Assembly: GCF_013373865.1 (NCBI RefSeq)
Contig: NC_050469.1
Span: 10,264,740-10,328,739 of the forward strand
Source: Monomorium pharaonis
Lineage: Eukaryota > Arthropoda > Insecta > Hymenoptera > Formicidae
DNA length: 64,000 nucleotides
Direction of reading: 5' to 3'
The notes beneath the pieces were generated by a model. The model saw only the letters and a program-made list of their open reading frames with translations, was not told the origin of the DNA and did no database searches. This document shows positions 53,701 through 61,900 of the stretch, in pieces. Every line of letters starts with the position of its first letter. Positions within the stretch are counted from its first letter, which is position 1. Position numbers and translations under genes: made by a program.

Positions 53701-56270
53701 TATTGTAATCAAGGATTTGTGAAAGTTTGAAATGTCCATCCATGTTTATTGTGTCTCTATGAAAAAAAAAACAGGAAGACAGGTAAGTAAGTCACCAATC
53801 AAAATGATCAATGAACAAACGAGAAAAAAGTCAATTGTTAAATAACTATTTTTCGTGTTTTTTTTTCAAGGAAAGGGTTAAAAAATTGCCTGAACGACAT
53901 ATTTTCTATATAAAACTTTTTTCTCGGAATAGAAAATGCCAAAGTTAAGGCACAAAAAGAAATATTTGACAATAAATTTACGTTAACATTTTCTTCTATT
54001 TTATGTCGGCAGTGTACGGTAGTTTTATATAGGTATACATTCTTTCATTTGTTATTTTCGCGGGCTCAATTATCGCTTTTGTAAAATACAATAAAGTGAG
54101 ACTGCGACTATTACACAAATAAAAAAACTCTCTTCCGTTTGCTACCTGATGGATTTACCTAAATCTCGAAAAGAAAGCAACTATCCTGCTGAGAGAAGAG
54201 TGAACCGCTACAAAGACCTAAGGGCGGTTGAAATAATGATATAACCATCATTAAGGTTGAAAAATGAATTTCTGCATTTTGCAAAAAAGGTCTTAAAGCG
54301 AAAACGAGAAACCCTGCCGTGTACATAATAGAAAAATGTTTATTTTAGACGAGAAAAAATAAGAAATATAATATGAGAAGCAAGAAGAATAAAACATAAT
54401 TAACATTATGATCTAACAACAACACTATGAAACACATTATCAATCAAAAATTAGATATTACAGGGATAGAGGAGCATATAATACAAGAGCACGTATTTAG
54501 TATTCCTAATATTGTTATAGATTATTAATTAATTTATTAGTCACAAATATTTTGCCCCAAGTTCAATGATTAAAACAGTTGTTAAAAAACAGCAATTTTT
54601 TCTCAAAAAAGCGAATGTGAATAACGCATGTATCACAAATAAAGATAAATTTTTTTGATCGCCAAATATTAATGTATGAGCAGTATTTCTTTTCTCTCCA
54701 ATTTAACATTGTTGTAAAGAATGTAAAGAATATATATAACAAAAGAGCGTCGTAACGGATTAAAGTACTATTTTGCTGAGATTATTACAAAGCTACATCC
54801 GGTGATGTCCGAGGACCTGAATAATACAAATTTTAGTAAAAGATTCATCGCACATGAGTCGAGACAAGTTGCACATGAGCGATACACGAGGCTTTAATTT
54901 CGTTGGGGTTGGGGCAGGTCACAAGGTATTATCAGGCGCGAGGGAATGAGAGAAAGACAAGTTGGCCTCTCTCTCTCTCTTTCTCGGAGTGATAACGATT
55001 GCGAGGCCGATTACGCGAAACGGGTCGACGAATATCTTTCATTCCGCCGCCGCCGCCGTCGCCACCATTGTCGTCGTCGTCGCCTAACGGAACGACCTTC
55101 GGCGGAGTGGCTTGCGTAATATTTTTATCGGCCGAAATTACGCACTGGCCCGACGAATGCGTGCGCACCTCGGATCATACGCGCTCGTACGAACGCGCCG
55201 ATCAAAAAGCCGCCAATGAAATACGAGCGGCACAATAATTCTTTGCGCCGGTCGAACTCGCTATCGAAAATGCGAGAAAGAGAGAAAACAGATTTCATTA
55301 GAACGCGCAACACGTTCAATGAAGCAAAATAGCCGTTCGAAATCGTCGAACAGAGCTCTGCATTCTATCTAATTCGAAGTGGACGAATAAGAGATACTTT
55401 CACGCTAAGTTGTCATCATTAGCTACCTTATCGCGGAAGTGACACATTGTAACAATCACGAGTTGCGAACGAGTTGCTCTTACGTGATAACATGAGGAAA
55501 TTATTTCCGTTAGGTGTCGAAGTAGACGAATACTCTGAAATAATATATAAAATTGTCCGTACGTTATTAAAGGTAATTGCACAGCGGTTTCAACTTTTAA
55601 CTCAATTCATAGAACAAACTGAAGCGGACTTTGTCGATAGTTTACCTTGCGAAAAACTCAAGAGAGGAAAACTGGAAAAATTTGTCGTAACATTAAGATT
55701 TCCAAATTTTTAGAAAGAAAAAGTATTCTCCTCATTCCCTCTCTTCCTTCTCCTTCTAAGAGAACAAACAATCTATATATTAGTCCAAATCCTAAAATAA
55801 CACACTTAACATCCAGACGACGTTCCTGCCTGTCGAGGTACATGGAAAATTTCTCAGGGATGATAACAGCAAGACGCGGACGGACGGGAAAATATTGGCG
55901 GGCTATCTACATCGATTTAGATCGCAATTGACTCACGGTATCGTCTCATGAGGTTCTTCTTGTAGGGTTTGGTGCCGGGCGGCCTGGACCGCGATCTGCC
56001 GCCGCCGCCGCCGCCGTCTTTTGTTTGTTGATTGTTATCGGAGCAAGAATCATCGGAGTCCTCGGAGCAAGTCCGATCCTCCCGCTCCTGACTGTACTCG
56101 GACGCGGTGGCGAAGCATCCCCGCAGCCTCAGGGCGGCCGCCTCGTTCCCGTAGTCGTCGACGGGCAGGTCCTTGCGCTCCCGCTGATCCTGCTCGTCCT
56201 TGTCCTCCCTGGTGAGCTCCGCATAGTCGCCAACGCGTACGCTCAGATCCAACGGTTGATCCTCGAGCAT
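2244..56270 (-). CDS. Eip74EF: E74 / Eip74EF, ecdysone-induced ETS transcription factor (five-exon coding region, B-type N terminus)
   Basis: Nuclear DNA-binding transcription factor; in Drosophila, E74 is an early gene induced by 20-hydroxyecdysone at moulting and metamorphosis. Coding exons on the minus strand are 56270-55937, 36062-35802, 33357-33151, 32508-32263 and 2797-2244, total 1602 nt, 533 residues plus stop. Every donor begins GT, every acceptor ends AG, and all four introns split a codon after base one, so the frame is continuous. Order of parts: PLDLS motif (6-10), acidic Ser/Asp/Glu region (14-85), Gly run (86-91), basic patch (92-110), IKVE site (133-136), SPADSGVSDVESS (219-231), His-rich region (about 292-345), basic patches (about 407-432), ETS domain (about 437-521). 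The ETS domain and the two flanking motifs match Drosophila E74 as I know it, so the family call is firm. The B-type label rests on the acidic N terminus and the absence of A-type first exons here; that part is inference. Confidence 0.95.
3123..3131 (-). promoter_or_regulatory. FTZ-F1-type site TCAAGGCCG
   Basis: Minus-strand TCAAGGCCG matches YCAAGGYCR fully. It is 326 bases upstream of the ETS exon acceptor, in the intron. In Drosophila, FTZ-F1 acts as a competence factor for E74 at metamorphosis. A nine-base match is expected sometimes by chance. Confidence 0.25.
3769..3800. repeat. Compound (AT)n(CT)n microsatellite
   Basis: An AT run followed at once by a CT run to 3800. Confidence 0.9.
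5959..5971. promoter_or_regulatory. Near-consensus IR1 site (EcRE-like)
   Basis: ACTTCA-C-TGACCT: the right half is perfect and the left half differs at one consensus base. It lies in intron 4, at the edge of a purine-rich block. Weaker than the site at 12990. Confidence 0.35.
6526..6561. repeat. 18-bp direct tandem duplication
   Basis: ACGTGAAATTATTGTTAG occurs twice back to back (6526-6543 and 6544-6561) with no mismatch, a recent local duplication in the intron. Confidence 0.9.
9295..9307. promoter_or_regulatory. IR1-like site next to an AGGTCA half-site
   Basis: CAGTCA-C-TGACCG has a 9-bp palindromic core GTCACTGAC but misses three consensus bases. TTGACCTTCA at 9264-9273 gives an extended TGAAGGTCA half-site 22 bases away. 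Together they may form a receptor cluster; alone the IR1 is weak. Confidence 0.25.
11871..11891. repeat. (TC)n microsatellite
   Basis: A 21-bp TC run just before an ETS core at 11912. Confidence 0.9.
12843..12887. repeat. (AG)n microsatellite
   Basis: A 45-bp AG run ending about 100 bp before the perfect IR1 site. GA tracts can bind GAGA-type factors, which is inference here. Confidence 0.95.
12990..13002. promoter_or_regulatory. Perfect IR1 nuclear-receptor site (EcR/USP-type ecdysone response element)
   Basis: AGGTCA-G-TGACCA: an 11-bp perfect palindrome GGTCA/TGACC around one spacer base. The consensus EcRE is RGKTCA-N-TGAMCY, and only the last base departs from it. It lies in intron 4 of an ecdysone-induced gene, just after a long GA tract. 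Function is inferred from the motif. Confidence 0.55.
14765..14824. repeat. (GT)n microsatellite
   Basis: A 60-bp uninterrupted GT run, the longest dinucleotide tract in the window. Confidence 0.95.
15101..15120. repeat. (AG)n microsatellite
   Basis: A 20-bp AG run. Confidence 0.85.
15813..15841. repeat. (TGCG)n/(CG)n alternating tract
   Basis: TGCG units running into a CG run; strictly alternating purine-pyrimidine, so potentially Z-forming. Confidence 0.85.
16250..16284. repeat. (TGCG)n/(CG)n alternating tract
   Basis: The same composition as the tract at 15813, about 440 bp away in the same CpG-rich block. Confidence 0.85.
20076..20121. repeat. (CG)n(TG)n alternating tract
   Basis: A CG run with one interruption followed by a TG run; alternating purine-pyrimidine, 46 bp. 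Confidence 0.9.
21753..21989. repeat. Three spaced copies of GTTCTAATTAAAAT
   Basis: The 14-mer is exact at 21753-21766, 21880-21893 and 21976-21989, spaced 127 and 96 bp. Each is followed by a loosely similar T/C-rich tail and, in copies two and three, by CTACAAG. Each copy contains TAATTA. Either a decayed local repeat or a homeodomain-site cluster. Confidence 0.7.
21816..21824 (-). promoter_or_regulatory. FTZ-F1-type site TCAAGGTCG
   Basis: Minus-strand TCAAGGTCG matches YCAAGGYCR fully. It lies between the first two copies of the GTTCTAATTAAAAT repeat. Motif match only. Confidence 0.25.
23606..24150. repeat. Two copies of a CTAG-rich 17-mer
   Basis: CCTAGTCGACCTAGACC is exact at 23606-23622 and 24127-24143. 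Both are followed by CCTAGACCC or CTAGACCC. A related CCTAGACCTAGACCC lies on the minus strand at 16148-16163. Confidence 0.75.
24313..24358. repeat. (CT)n microsatellite
   Basis: A 46-bp CT run. Confidence 0.95.
27949..28540. mobile_element. Possible small non-autonomous DNA transposon (MITE-like)
   Basis: An AT-rich segment of about 590 bp is flanked by imperfect inverted ends. The left end reads CACAGAGAAAAAT and the right end, on the other strand, CACGGAGAAATAT, 11 of 13 bases alike. It has no coding frame. No clear target-site duplication was made out beyond a possible TA. The flanks are less AT-rich. Tentative. Confidence 0.35.
28541..32262. other. Intron 4, part nearest exon 4: no gene
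   Basis: Mixed composition. The only clear structure is a GAC/GCC triplet-rich stretch at 30661-30727, which keeps three plus-strand frames open at once and so is not coding evidence. The 31016-31650 stretch is AT-rich and shows nothing recognised. Confidence 0.5.
30661..30727. repeat. GAC/GTC-type triplet tract
   Basis: Imperfect GTC, GACAGC and GAC units. It keeps several frames open without other coding signs. Confidence 0.85.
32263..32508 (-). CDS. Eip74EF: E74 coding exon 4 (His-rich, residues 268-349; tandem acceptor)
   Basis: The donor TCAC|GTAAGT is at 32262. The acceptor region reads GATAGCAG|CACTCGG, a TAGCAG tandem (NAGNAG), so the exon may start at 32508 or 32511. Both keep frame and phase 1 and differ by one Ala; the downstream AG (start 32508) has the better CAG form and was used. 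The exon codes many His, Pro and Gln residues, with a run of seven His from a CAC/CAT repeat (plus-strand GGT repeat near 32318-32337). Such His/Gln-rich linkers are typical of E74, where Drosophila has long Gln and His tracts in the same region. No folded domain is expected. Length polymorphism in the His run is likely. Confidence 0.9.
32512..33150 (-). other. Eip74EF: E74 intron 3 (about 640 nt)
   Basis: Runs from donor TCGG|GTGAGC (33150) to the TAGCAG tandem acceptor. AT-rich throughout with no recognised element. Confidence 0.88.
33151..33357 (-). CDS. Eip74EF: E74 coding exon 3 (residues 199-267, SPADSGVSDVESS block)
   Basis: The acceptor TTTATCACAG|AGGACGCG is at 33358 and the donor TCGG|GTGAGC at 33150, giving 207 nt, phase 1 at both ends. 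The split codon G|AG gives Glu199. The exon codes SGSLPASPADSGVSDVESS followed by LLLKARLNPN. Drosophila E74 carries TGSFPPSPADSGVSDVDSS and then LKARLG, so this block is a family signature outside the ETS domain and confirms orthology independently. The conserved DSG-x-S-D run resembles, but does not exactly match, phosphodegrons of the DSGxxS type. Function of the block is not known to me. Confidence 0.93.
34367..34394. repeat. (CT)n microsatellite
   Basis: A 28-bp CT run in intron 2. Confidence 0.9.
34523..34591. repeat. ATC/GTC triplet tract
   Basis: Imperfect ATC, GTC and GCC units over about 70 bp in intron 2. Confidence 0.85.
35802..36062 (-). CDS. Eip74EF: E74 coding exon 2 (residues 112-198)
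   Basis: The acceptor TTTGTTACAG|TGGACACC is at 36063 and the donor CCAG|GTAAGG at 35801, giving 261 nt, phase 1 at both ends. The exon codes a linker rich in Ser, Thr, Gln, His and Gly with no folded domain expected. It contains ASIKVEPG at residues 131-138. IKVE fits the SUMO consensus (hydrophobic-Lys-x-Glu), and the Pro that follows fits a synergy-control motif. Drosophila E74 has a similar IKTE in its linker, so a SUMO site may be a shared feature. The open frame runs back through the acceptor to an in-frame ATG at 36087-36085, but the acceptor is good and the spliced reading is preferred. Confidence 0.9.
36315..36334. repeat. (TG)n microsatellite
   Basis: A 20-bp TG run in intron 1, about 250 bp from the exon 2 acceptor. 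Confidence 0.9.
38443..38450 (+). promoter_or_regulatory. ETS/E74 core site CCGGAAGT
   Basis: CCCGGAAGTA, matching the preferred E74 site including the flanking bases, in intron 1. A second core on the other strand lies at 39097-39104. Confidence 0.3.
44055..44075. repeat. (CTTT)n microsatellite
   Basis: Five CTTT units in intron 1. Confidence 0.85.
44701..44742. repeat. (TC)n microsatellite
   Basis: A 42-bp TC run in intron 1. Confidence 0.95.
45001..52900. other. Intron 1, middle: GC- and purine-rich blocks, no gene
   Basis: Holds a minus-strand 156-codon frame with a GTC repeat (45125-45595), a CTAG-rich patch (46228-46258), paired CTAC-GGGTGTCC words (47344, 47429), a GA-rich block open in several frames (49300-49800), a GCC repeat with TATTTAAATA upstream on the plus strand (50927-50985) and an ETS core (51667). 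No supported gene. Confidence 0.5.
51667..51674 (+). promoter_or_regulatory. ETS/E74 core site CCGGAAGT
   Basis: GCCGGAAGTAA, close to the preferred E74 site, in intron 1. One of at least eight copies in the window (also 7675, 11912, 23080, 38443, 39097, 42394, 56651). Confidence 0.3.
52901..54900. other. AT-rich stretch of intron 1, nothing recognised
   Basis: About 2 kb of AT-rich sequence with many A and T runs, visibly different from the CpG-rich DNA on both sides. No open frame of note, RNA gene, terminal repeats or microsatellite of size was seen. A decayed transposon is possible, but there is no direct sign of one. Confidence 0.4.
55937..56270 (-). CDS. Eip74EF: E74 first coding exon (B-type N terminus, residues 1-111)
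   Basis: The ATG at 56270-56268 opens a 111-codon frame that ends in a good donor, ACC|GTGAGT, at 55936. The trailing C joins TG of the next exon to make Leu112. The start is preferred because the sequence just upstream on the minus strand is purine-rich and lacks a pyrimidine tract, so it looks like a 5' leader rather than an intron end. Residues 6-10 read PLDLS, an exact match to the CtBP-binding pattern PxDLS. Residues 14-85 are strongly acidic, with a SEDSDDSCSD stretch that suits casein kinase 2. A six-Gly run coded by GGC-type repeats precedes an RSRSRPP and KKNLMRR basic segment. Whether this is the same first exon as Drosophila E74B needs a protein alignment. Confidence 0.85.
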
Positions 56271-57087
56271 GGTGTTCTCCCTGAGTTCTCCTGGCCGGCG
56301 CGAAGCAGCCTCTTTTTTTTCTCTCTCTCTCGCCTCTTTCCGCTCTCCGAATCTCCCTTCGGCGATCCTCGACAGATCCTCTCCACCACCTCCACCTTCG
56401 CACTACCAGGACACTCGATGCGGCATCCCGCGATTCCTTATCTTTTCTCGGTATCCCGAACGGCGCACTTCTCTCCCCTGACGGACTTTACGGCATTGCA
56501 CTTGGCGGAGTTTCTCCCCTGTCCGCCCCCCCGCCGGCGCGCCACGACGGATGTCCTTCGAAAGAAATCTCGAGCCTCCTCCTTGCCGCGGAGGTGTTTG
56601 TCCTCCCACTCCCGGAAAACAGGCGCGATAGTGCCCGGCGCGCGCGTTACACTTCCGGTTTGCGCTTATCGTTCGGATTATCTTCTCGCGTCGCGGTCGA
56701 CGGTGAGGGGCGGACAGCCGGGAAAAGAGAGAACGAGGTAAACGGACGACACATACACACGCACAGACACACACGGACACAGAGAAAAAACGAACGTGGA
56801 GACGAATATAAGATTTTATCGATTTAATATCTGACACGCTCCAGAAATGCTACGCGCCAGGTTGTCAGCGAGGCAGTTCGTGTGCGATGCTGGTAACTCG
56901 TTCAAAAACAAAGAAAGTACGATCGCGCGAAGTAAACGGGACGGAGGGTTCCTCTCGGCGATCCGAACTCTTCGCGGTGTTTTCCGCGTGGGATGCCGAG
57001 ACAGAAGAGAAAGAGAGAGAGAGAGAGAGAAACACGTTCGCGATTTCCGATGAGTCAACTCACGTTCGCTGTCAGGTCACTCTCACT
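56271..57087 (-). other. Eip74EF: Candidate 5' leader of the B-type E74 transcript with three short upstream ORFs
   Basis: The sequence just before the ATG at 56270 is purine-rich on the minus strand and lacks an intron-end signature, so a contiguous leader is likely. Between a candidate start site at 57087 and the main ATG there are three minus-strand ATGs. The one at 56754 opens 35 codons, that at 56496 only two, and that at 56426 seven. Drosophila E74 mRNAs are known for long leaders with many short ORFs, so this fits the family. The 5' end is a guess. Confidence 0.35.
56651..56658 (-). promoter_or_regulatory. ETS/E74 core site in the candidate E74 leader
   Basis: Minus-strand ACCGGAAGTG contains the CCGGAAGT core bound by E74 and other ETS proteins. 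It lies about 380 bases upstream of the B-type ATG, so it could serve autoregulation or another ETS factor. Inferred from sequence only. Confidence 0.35.
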
Positions 57088-57090
57088 GAA
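57056..57090 (-). promoter_or_regulatory. Candidate Inr plus DPE core promoter for B-type E74
   Basis: On the minus strand TTCAGTG gives an initiator-like TCAGT with A+1 at 57087. AGTTG lies at +28 to +32 (57060-57056), matching the DPE consensus RGWYV at its exact spacing. No TATA box was noted. The last Inr base departs from the Drosophila consensus. GTGAGT within the DPE area could also be a splice donor. Weak call, based on motif spacing only. Confidence 0.25.
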
Positions 57091-57908
57091 CGTTCGACGT
57101 GAGCCGACGGGAGCCGTCGTGATGTCAGCTCGACACGATCGACCGACCGGCTGGAGAAAAAAAAAAGGCCGTCCAGTTTCACGGTCACGCGAAAGACGAG
57201 ATCGTTCACTCGGGTGCCGCGGGTGGATTCGTCGGTCTCACTGTTAACGCGCGAGATACCACACACGCGGTATCACTCCGTGTGTCCTCAACGACCCCGT
57301 GGTCAGTATATCCGTTATCGTTGTCCTCCAAAAGGGGAGACGAGGGATCACCCGGCGAAGAGGGAAAGAGATGAGTGCGGAGAGTTAGATCGACCTGCCG
57401 TGGAGCATAACCGCGTTTCTCCTGCACCGTGGCTACGGTCGCCGGTGGCACACTGACTGACTCGGAACCGGGGTAGCCCGCTAGTCCAGAGTCTCGTTCA
57501 CTCTCCAGACTCTCACACTCCGACTCCACTCCACTGCCGGAGCTCTCGCTCGCCCGCTCGCCCGCTCCGCGCGCACGTCACTCGCGCCGTGCCGCCGCTT
57601 CGGCCTTCTTCGCCGTTCGGCTTCGGCCGTGCTCGGCTCCCACCGTCCGACGCTCACCAAGAGGAGAGACCCCAGTCGGCGATGCGGCGCGACGGCGTCC
57701 GCATGTATACGCCGGCCGATTACCATTACACGCATTGCGCGGGATACGCGTGGATGCGTAGCCTACCGCAATGTCGGATCCCGTGACGCCTTCCCTGCAC
57801 CAACGGCGCGTCGACGCCGCGCCGCGCCGCGCCGCTCGGCTCGGGCCCGCTTGCCCTCTCGCTTGGCCTCTAATAATAAATGCCCCTCCCCCTTTTTCAT
57901 TCTCTTTC

Positions 57909-57931
57909 TTCCTTCCTTCCTTCCTTCCTTC
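57909..57931. repeat. (TTCC)n microsatellite
   Basis: Five to six TTCC units in a pyrimidine-rich stretch upstream of the B-type first exon. Confidence 0.85.
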
Positions 57932-58922
57932 TCCTTATCCTCCTTCGCTCGCGCTCTTTCGCCTCTCCTATTCTCTATCGTCTCTCTCGTCGCAAGGGAA
58001 AGCTATTTTTCCGCTTCTATTGGGATAGGACGCGCAAGCCCGGCTGGGTGTTGACGCACCCATGCCTCCCGTGACATTAACCTTCGATCGTCGACGTCGG
58101 GAAATACGAGTAGTTTTCAAGCTCAAAATAAGCTCGAATAAAACAAGTGAGGCAAATAGCGGAGGGGCTTATTATGTTCCACGAGATGAAACATCTGGCG
58201 CGTAAAATATTACAATAAAATGACACGAGAGATTGCCGTTGAGTATATCAATCGCAAATGCAAACGTAGTTTATATATGCGACGTATACAAAAATAGCAA
58301 ATGCAATATGCATACGGAAAAATGCGCGCGGGCATACGTTGCTTTGTATTAAATTAAACACCACGAATTTGGAAACTTTGTTTTTAAAATAAAATATAAA
58401 AGTATGATTGATGGAGATTAATCATTTTAAGAAAATACATTAAATTTATTATACTGTCTAGTCTACATTCGTATAAGCTGTCTCACGATACGATTTCATT
58501 ACATTAATTAAAAATATATTTAATTTCTACTATCAGTCAATATATTTTTAGTTTAAAGTTACCGAAATATTCGAAATTGCCAAGTCATATATAAAAATAG
58601 TCTAAATTCGCTAAAGAAGAGCAGACTGCAAATTCGCCGAAGGGCCCCCCGAGTGCGGGATCTGCGCATTTGCATGAAAAAAAATTCGCTGCATAACATA
58701 AACGTTCGAACTCGAAAACCGCGAGATCGCGAGCGCGGTCTATTTTCGCGCGGACCATCGTCTCGCCGGCGGCGAGCGCGGTCGCGTCGCGCAGTAGGCT
58801 CCGAAAGCTCCGCGGTCCGGCTCCGCGCGCGCGAGCCCCTGACATTGTTTCCGCCTGTCGCGGAGAGCGGGGCCCGCTCGCAGCGCAGGAAGAAGAGAGC
58901 ACGGGAATGCGCGGCGAGTGCG

Positions 58923-58955
58923 AGCGGCGCGGCGCGGCGCGGCGCAGCGCGGCGG
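58923..58955. repeat. (GGCGC)n tract in a CpG-rich island
   Basis: GCGGC/GGCGC units over about 33 bp within an extremely CpG-rich stretch (about 58735-59100). Confidence 0.85.
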
Positions 58956-61900
58956 AATGGGTGAACGTGCGTGCGCGAGGTCGCCGGGAGAAGGAACTCT
59001 TCCAATCCGGCCGCGCGGTAAACACAGGTGCTGCAACCGCGTGCGCCGCGTGCAGCGGAGGAGATATGCGAGTCGAATTTCGACGCGGTGACGTTTCGTA
59101 ACGCCGCCGATTGGCCGATCGGTCGGTAGATCGGGCTCCCGTCCGTGTCACGGCGACTCACTTTCGTCCGCCGAAAAAAAAAAAAAAGCGGTCGAGCGTA
59201 GGCGCGAGGTAGTTGAGGAGAATAATCCTTTCGCCCGTGCGGGGGAAACGATAAATTTAACGTTTGGTCACGCGTAGGATAATAGAACGCCGGGATAGCT
59301 CGAAGTAAGTCTAATTGGGATGATCCGAGATGTCCCGGCAGCTTCTGCGAATACTTTCGCCGGTCCCGGTCCCATTCACATTCCGTATCAAAATCGCGAT
59401 GTCGTGTAGATTCCTGGAATCCTTTTTGCGTACGATATTTTATCTCATCCGATTTAAAATAATATTTTGTTCTTAATTTCCAAATTTACCTTTTTTACTA
59501 TCTGAGAAAATCTCTTTTCGAATAAAGATTTATTCATACCCGCGTGTTTTGTAAGAATGATATTCTCTCGGATGCTCGATCACGCGATTTCTCGTGCGGC
59601 GAACTTTTGCGCATCGCCGATATATAGTATATAAATCGCTCGGATTATCGGCAGCTGCTTATCGGTCGACTATCTCTCGCTCTCCAGCGACATCAAGGTC
59701 TCGTGTATTCACGTGCGTACGTGAGCGTACACGGACCCGGCGGGCCTAGATCCGGCAAGCGAAGAGGATTACGCCGCGGCGCATCGATAGCGTTCGATAG
59801 ATCGCGATAGACCGCGAATTATTGGCCTGATGGAGGAGCGCGAGGCTCCGAATCCGGCCGGAGGCGCAGCCGGAGAGGACAATAAAGCCAGCGCCCGCTT
59901 CCCAGAACGCGTCGCGTCGGTCTCGAAAAGATTTCCTTGATGAGAACGCTGATCTCCGTCGCGATGACGTCGCCCGACATCCAAACAAGTTCTCGTCAGA
60001 ATCCAGTTCTTATGGGAAAAAAAAAAAAAAATGGAAGACACGTGCGAGACAAATGAATGACATTAAAACTTAGATACCTGGACCGAGGACTAAATATTGT
60101 ACTCTCGAGAATTAATCCAAATGGAAATGATCGTATTCAAAAGGAAAAAAATTATGATTTAATCAATTATTGTAAAGCTTAATATTCAAAATGGAGAAGC
60201 AATATAATTTCTGATTTACATTTCAATTTTACTAGCAAAAATAAACATTTAATCGTGAGCAATATATAATATATGATAGCAAGTGCCATTCCACCTCACA
60301 CACATACATATATATCGATAGTTTTTTTAACAATTAATTTGGCTACCTATTTCTAAATAATTTTAAAATATAATTTCCCTCTTGTGTTTTAACTTTTTAC
60401 TAACGTTATAATTCAATTAGAATTTGAGAACAAAAATATCGTGTCCTAGAGAAAGTACAGCGATCGATAAGAATAAGCGCCCGTGGCAACAAGCGGCATT
60501 GTAAAGTGACCAATTTTCCAAATAAAAATCACATATTAAGTTACACATATTAAAATAAATGCAAACAATGTTGCTTTTAAAATATTATGACAAACGTTAA
60601 ATTGTCAATATTAATTTAACGTTGAAACACGATCCAAAAAAAGTTTACTGATGCAATCGATTTTGTGTATTGAAGATTCTCATAGAAAATTCAATTTTTT
60701 TTTAAATTCACGACAAGAGACATAAAAAATTGCAAAAAATGGGTCGAGTAATCCAAACAAAACACGTATTCCTAATAAATCGATTTTCTTTATATATATA
60801 GACATTTGTATTTTGATTTAAAATCTGAACCACATTATATGCAACATCCAAAATACGTATTGTTTTCCATGAAATTTAATATCTATTGGCATAAAAAATG
60901 ATACAATGTTCAACCTGAAATATCGTATCGTATCGAAAAGAAGAAATTCTGCTCCGCGACGAAGAGAAACAGAGAGAAGGAAAGAAGAAGTGATATTTTC
61001 CGATATGCGTGTCGACGATCGTGCCGTCACGGCGTTTTCCTTAGAGGATGAACTCATCGATCGAGCCGTGTCGTACCGGACACGACAAATAGCCTGAAAG
61101 TTTTATCGCGGTTTGCACAACGTGGCGCGATGCAGCGCGTGTGTTAAATGTCACATCCACACGAAGGCCCGTGACAAATCACTTTTAAGGATCGATCGAT
61201 CGAACTAGCATTCTATCGCAGAAGTGCATTGCCATAATCTTTTCGACGTTTTTAATTCGAATTCTAAACATTTGGAAATTCTGCGATATATCATGTTTTT
61301 ATTGATCATTGATATTATATTTAAAACAATTTCTGCATAACATGAGATTTCTGCATAAGATCATATTTAAAAAATCTTTAATATTCTTCTTTGCCGTTAT
61401 ATAAATACGTATGTTTGTGTTTGTTTGTCTGAATAAATAAAGTTCAACTGCAATAAAGTGAGAATTAGAAAACTTTGTAAATGTTATGGTTTTGTTTCGT
61501 GCAGTTATTGGCAACGGGGTCTCAAAAGAGCAGTGCATTTGCGACGGCTTTTCGCAACGCAAAGCAAAGTCCCTTGCCAGGATGGCGAGAGACATCTGCA
61601 TTAAAGGGTTCCGCATGTAGAAACTGACGTCGCTATCCTCGATTTGTCGTTCCACCGCAACGGGGCAGAGCCACACCACGTCGACGGGGGACCGGCACCG
61701 AGTTATTTTAGCGCAAAAACGGCTTACGCTGCCGACCCGGGAGAGAAAACTTCGTAACTCTCGCCGATCTCGAAACAACGTCCGATCCAGGAAAACTGCG
61801 ATTTCTAATCCGTCATTAGATCCGTTACGACGTATTTCATCTAAGGCGGCCCATCTACACAATAACTCATAACTCTCCTTTATGTTTTGATAAATTTTTT

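Larger units (their letters stand above)
36063..55936 (-). other. Eip74EF: E74 intron 1 (19.9 kb, phase 1)
   Basis: Runs from donor ACC|GTGAGT (55936) to acceptor TTGTTACAG (36063). No convincing nested exon was found on either strand. If A-type transcripts start further upstream, this interval may also be intron or leader for them. Confidence 0.82.

Noticed and set aside
58559..59161. Minus-strand frames of 200 and 188 codons, overlapping in two registers
   Set aside because: Both are open because the DNA is so GC-rich that stops are rare. Compositions are Arg/Ala-rich with no recognised domain.
59746..60041. tRNA-like or small RNA gene around 59.7-60.0 kb
   Set aside because: The GC-rich block has no cloverleaf arrangement or B-box word GGTTCGAATCC; nothing supports an RNA gene.
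61299..61862. Minus-strand 187-codon frame in upstream DNA
   Set aside because: Begins at TTG, not ATG. The upstream AG lacks a good pyrimidine tract, and no resemblance to E74 A-type sequence or any family was seen.
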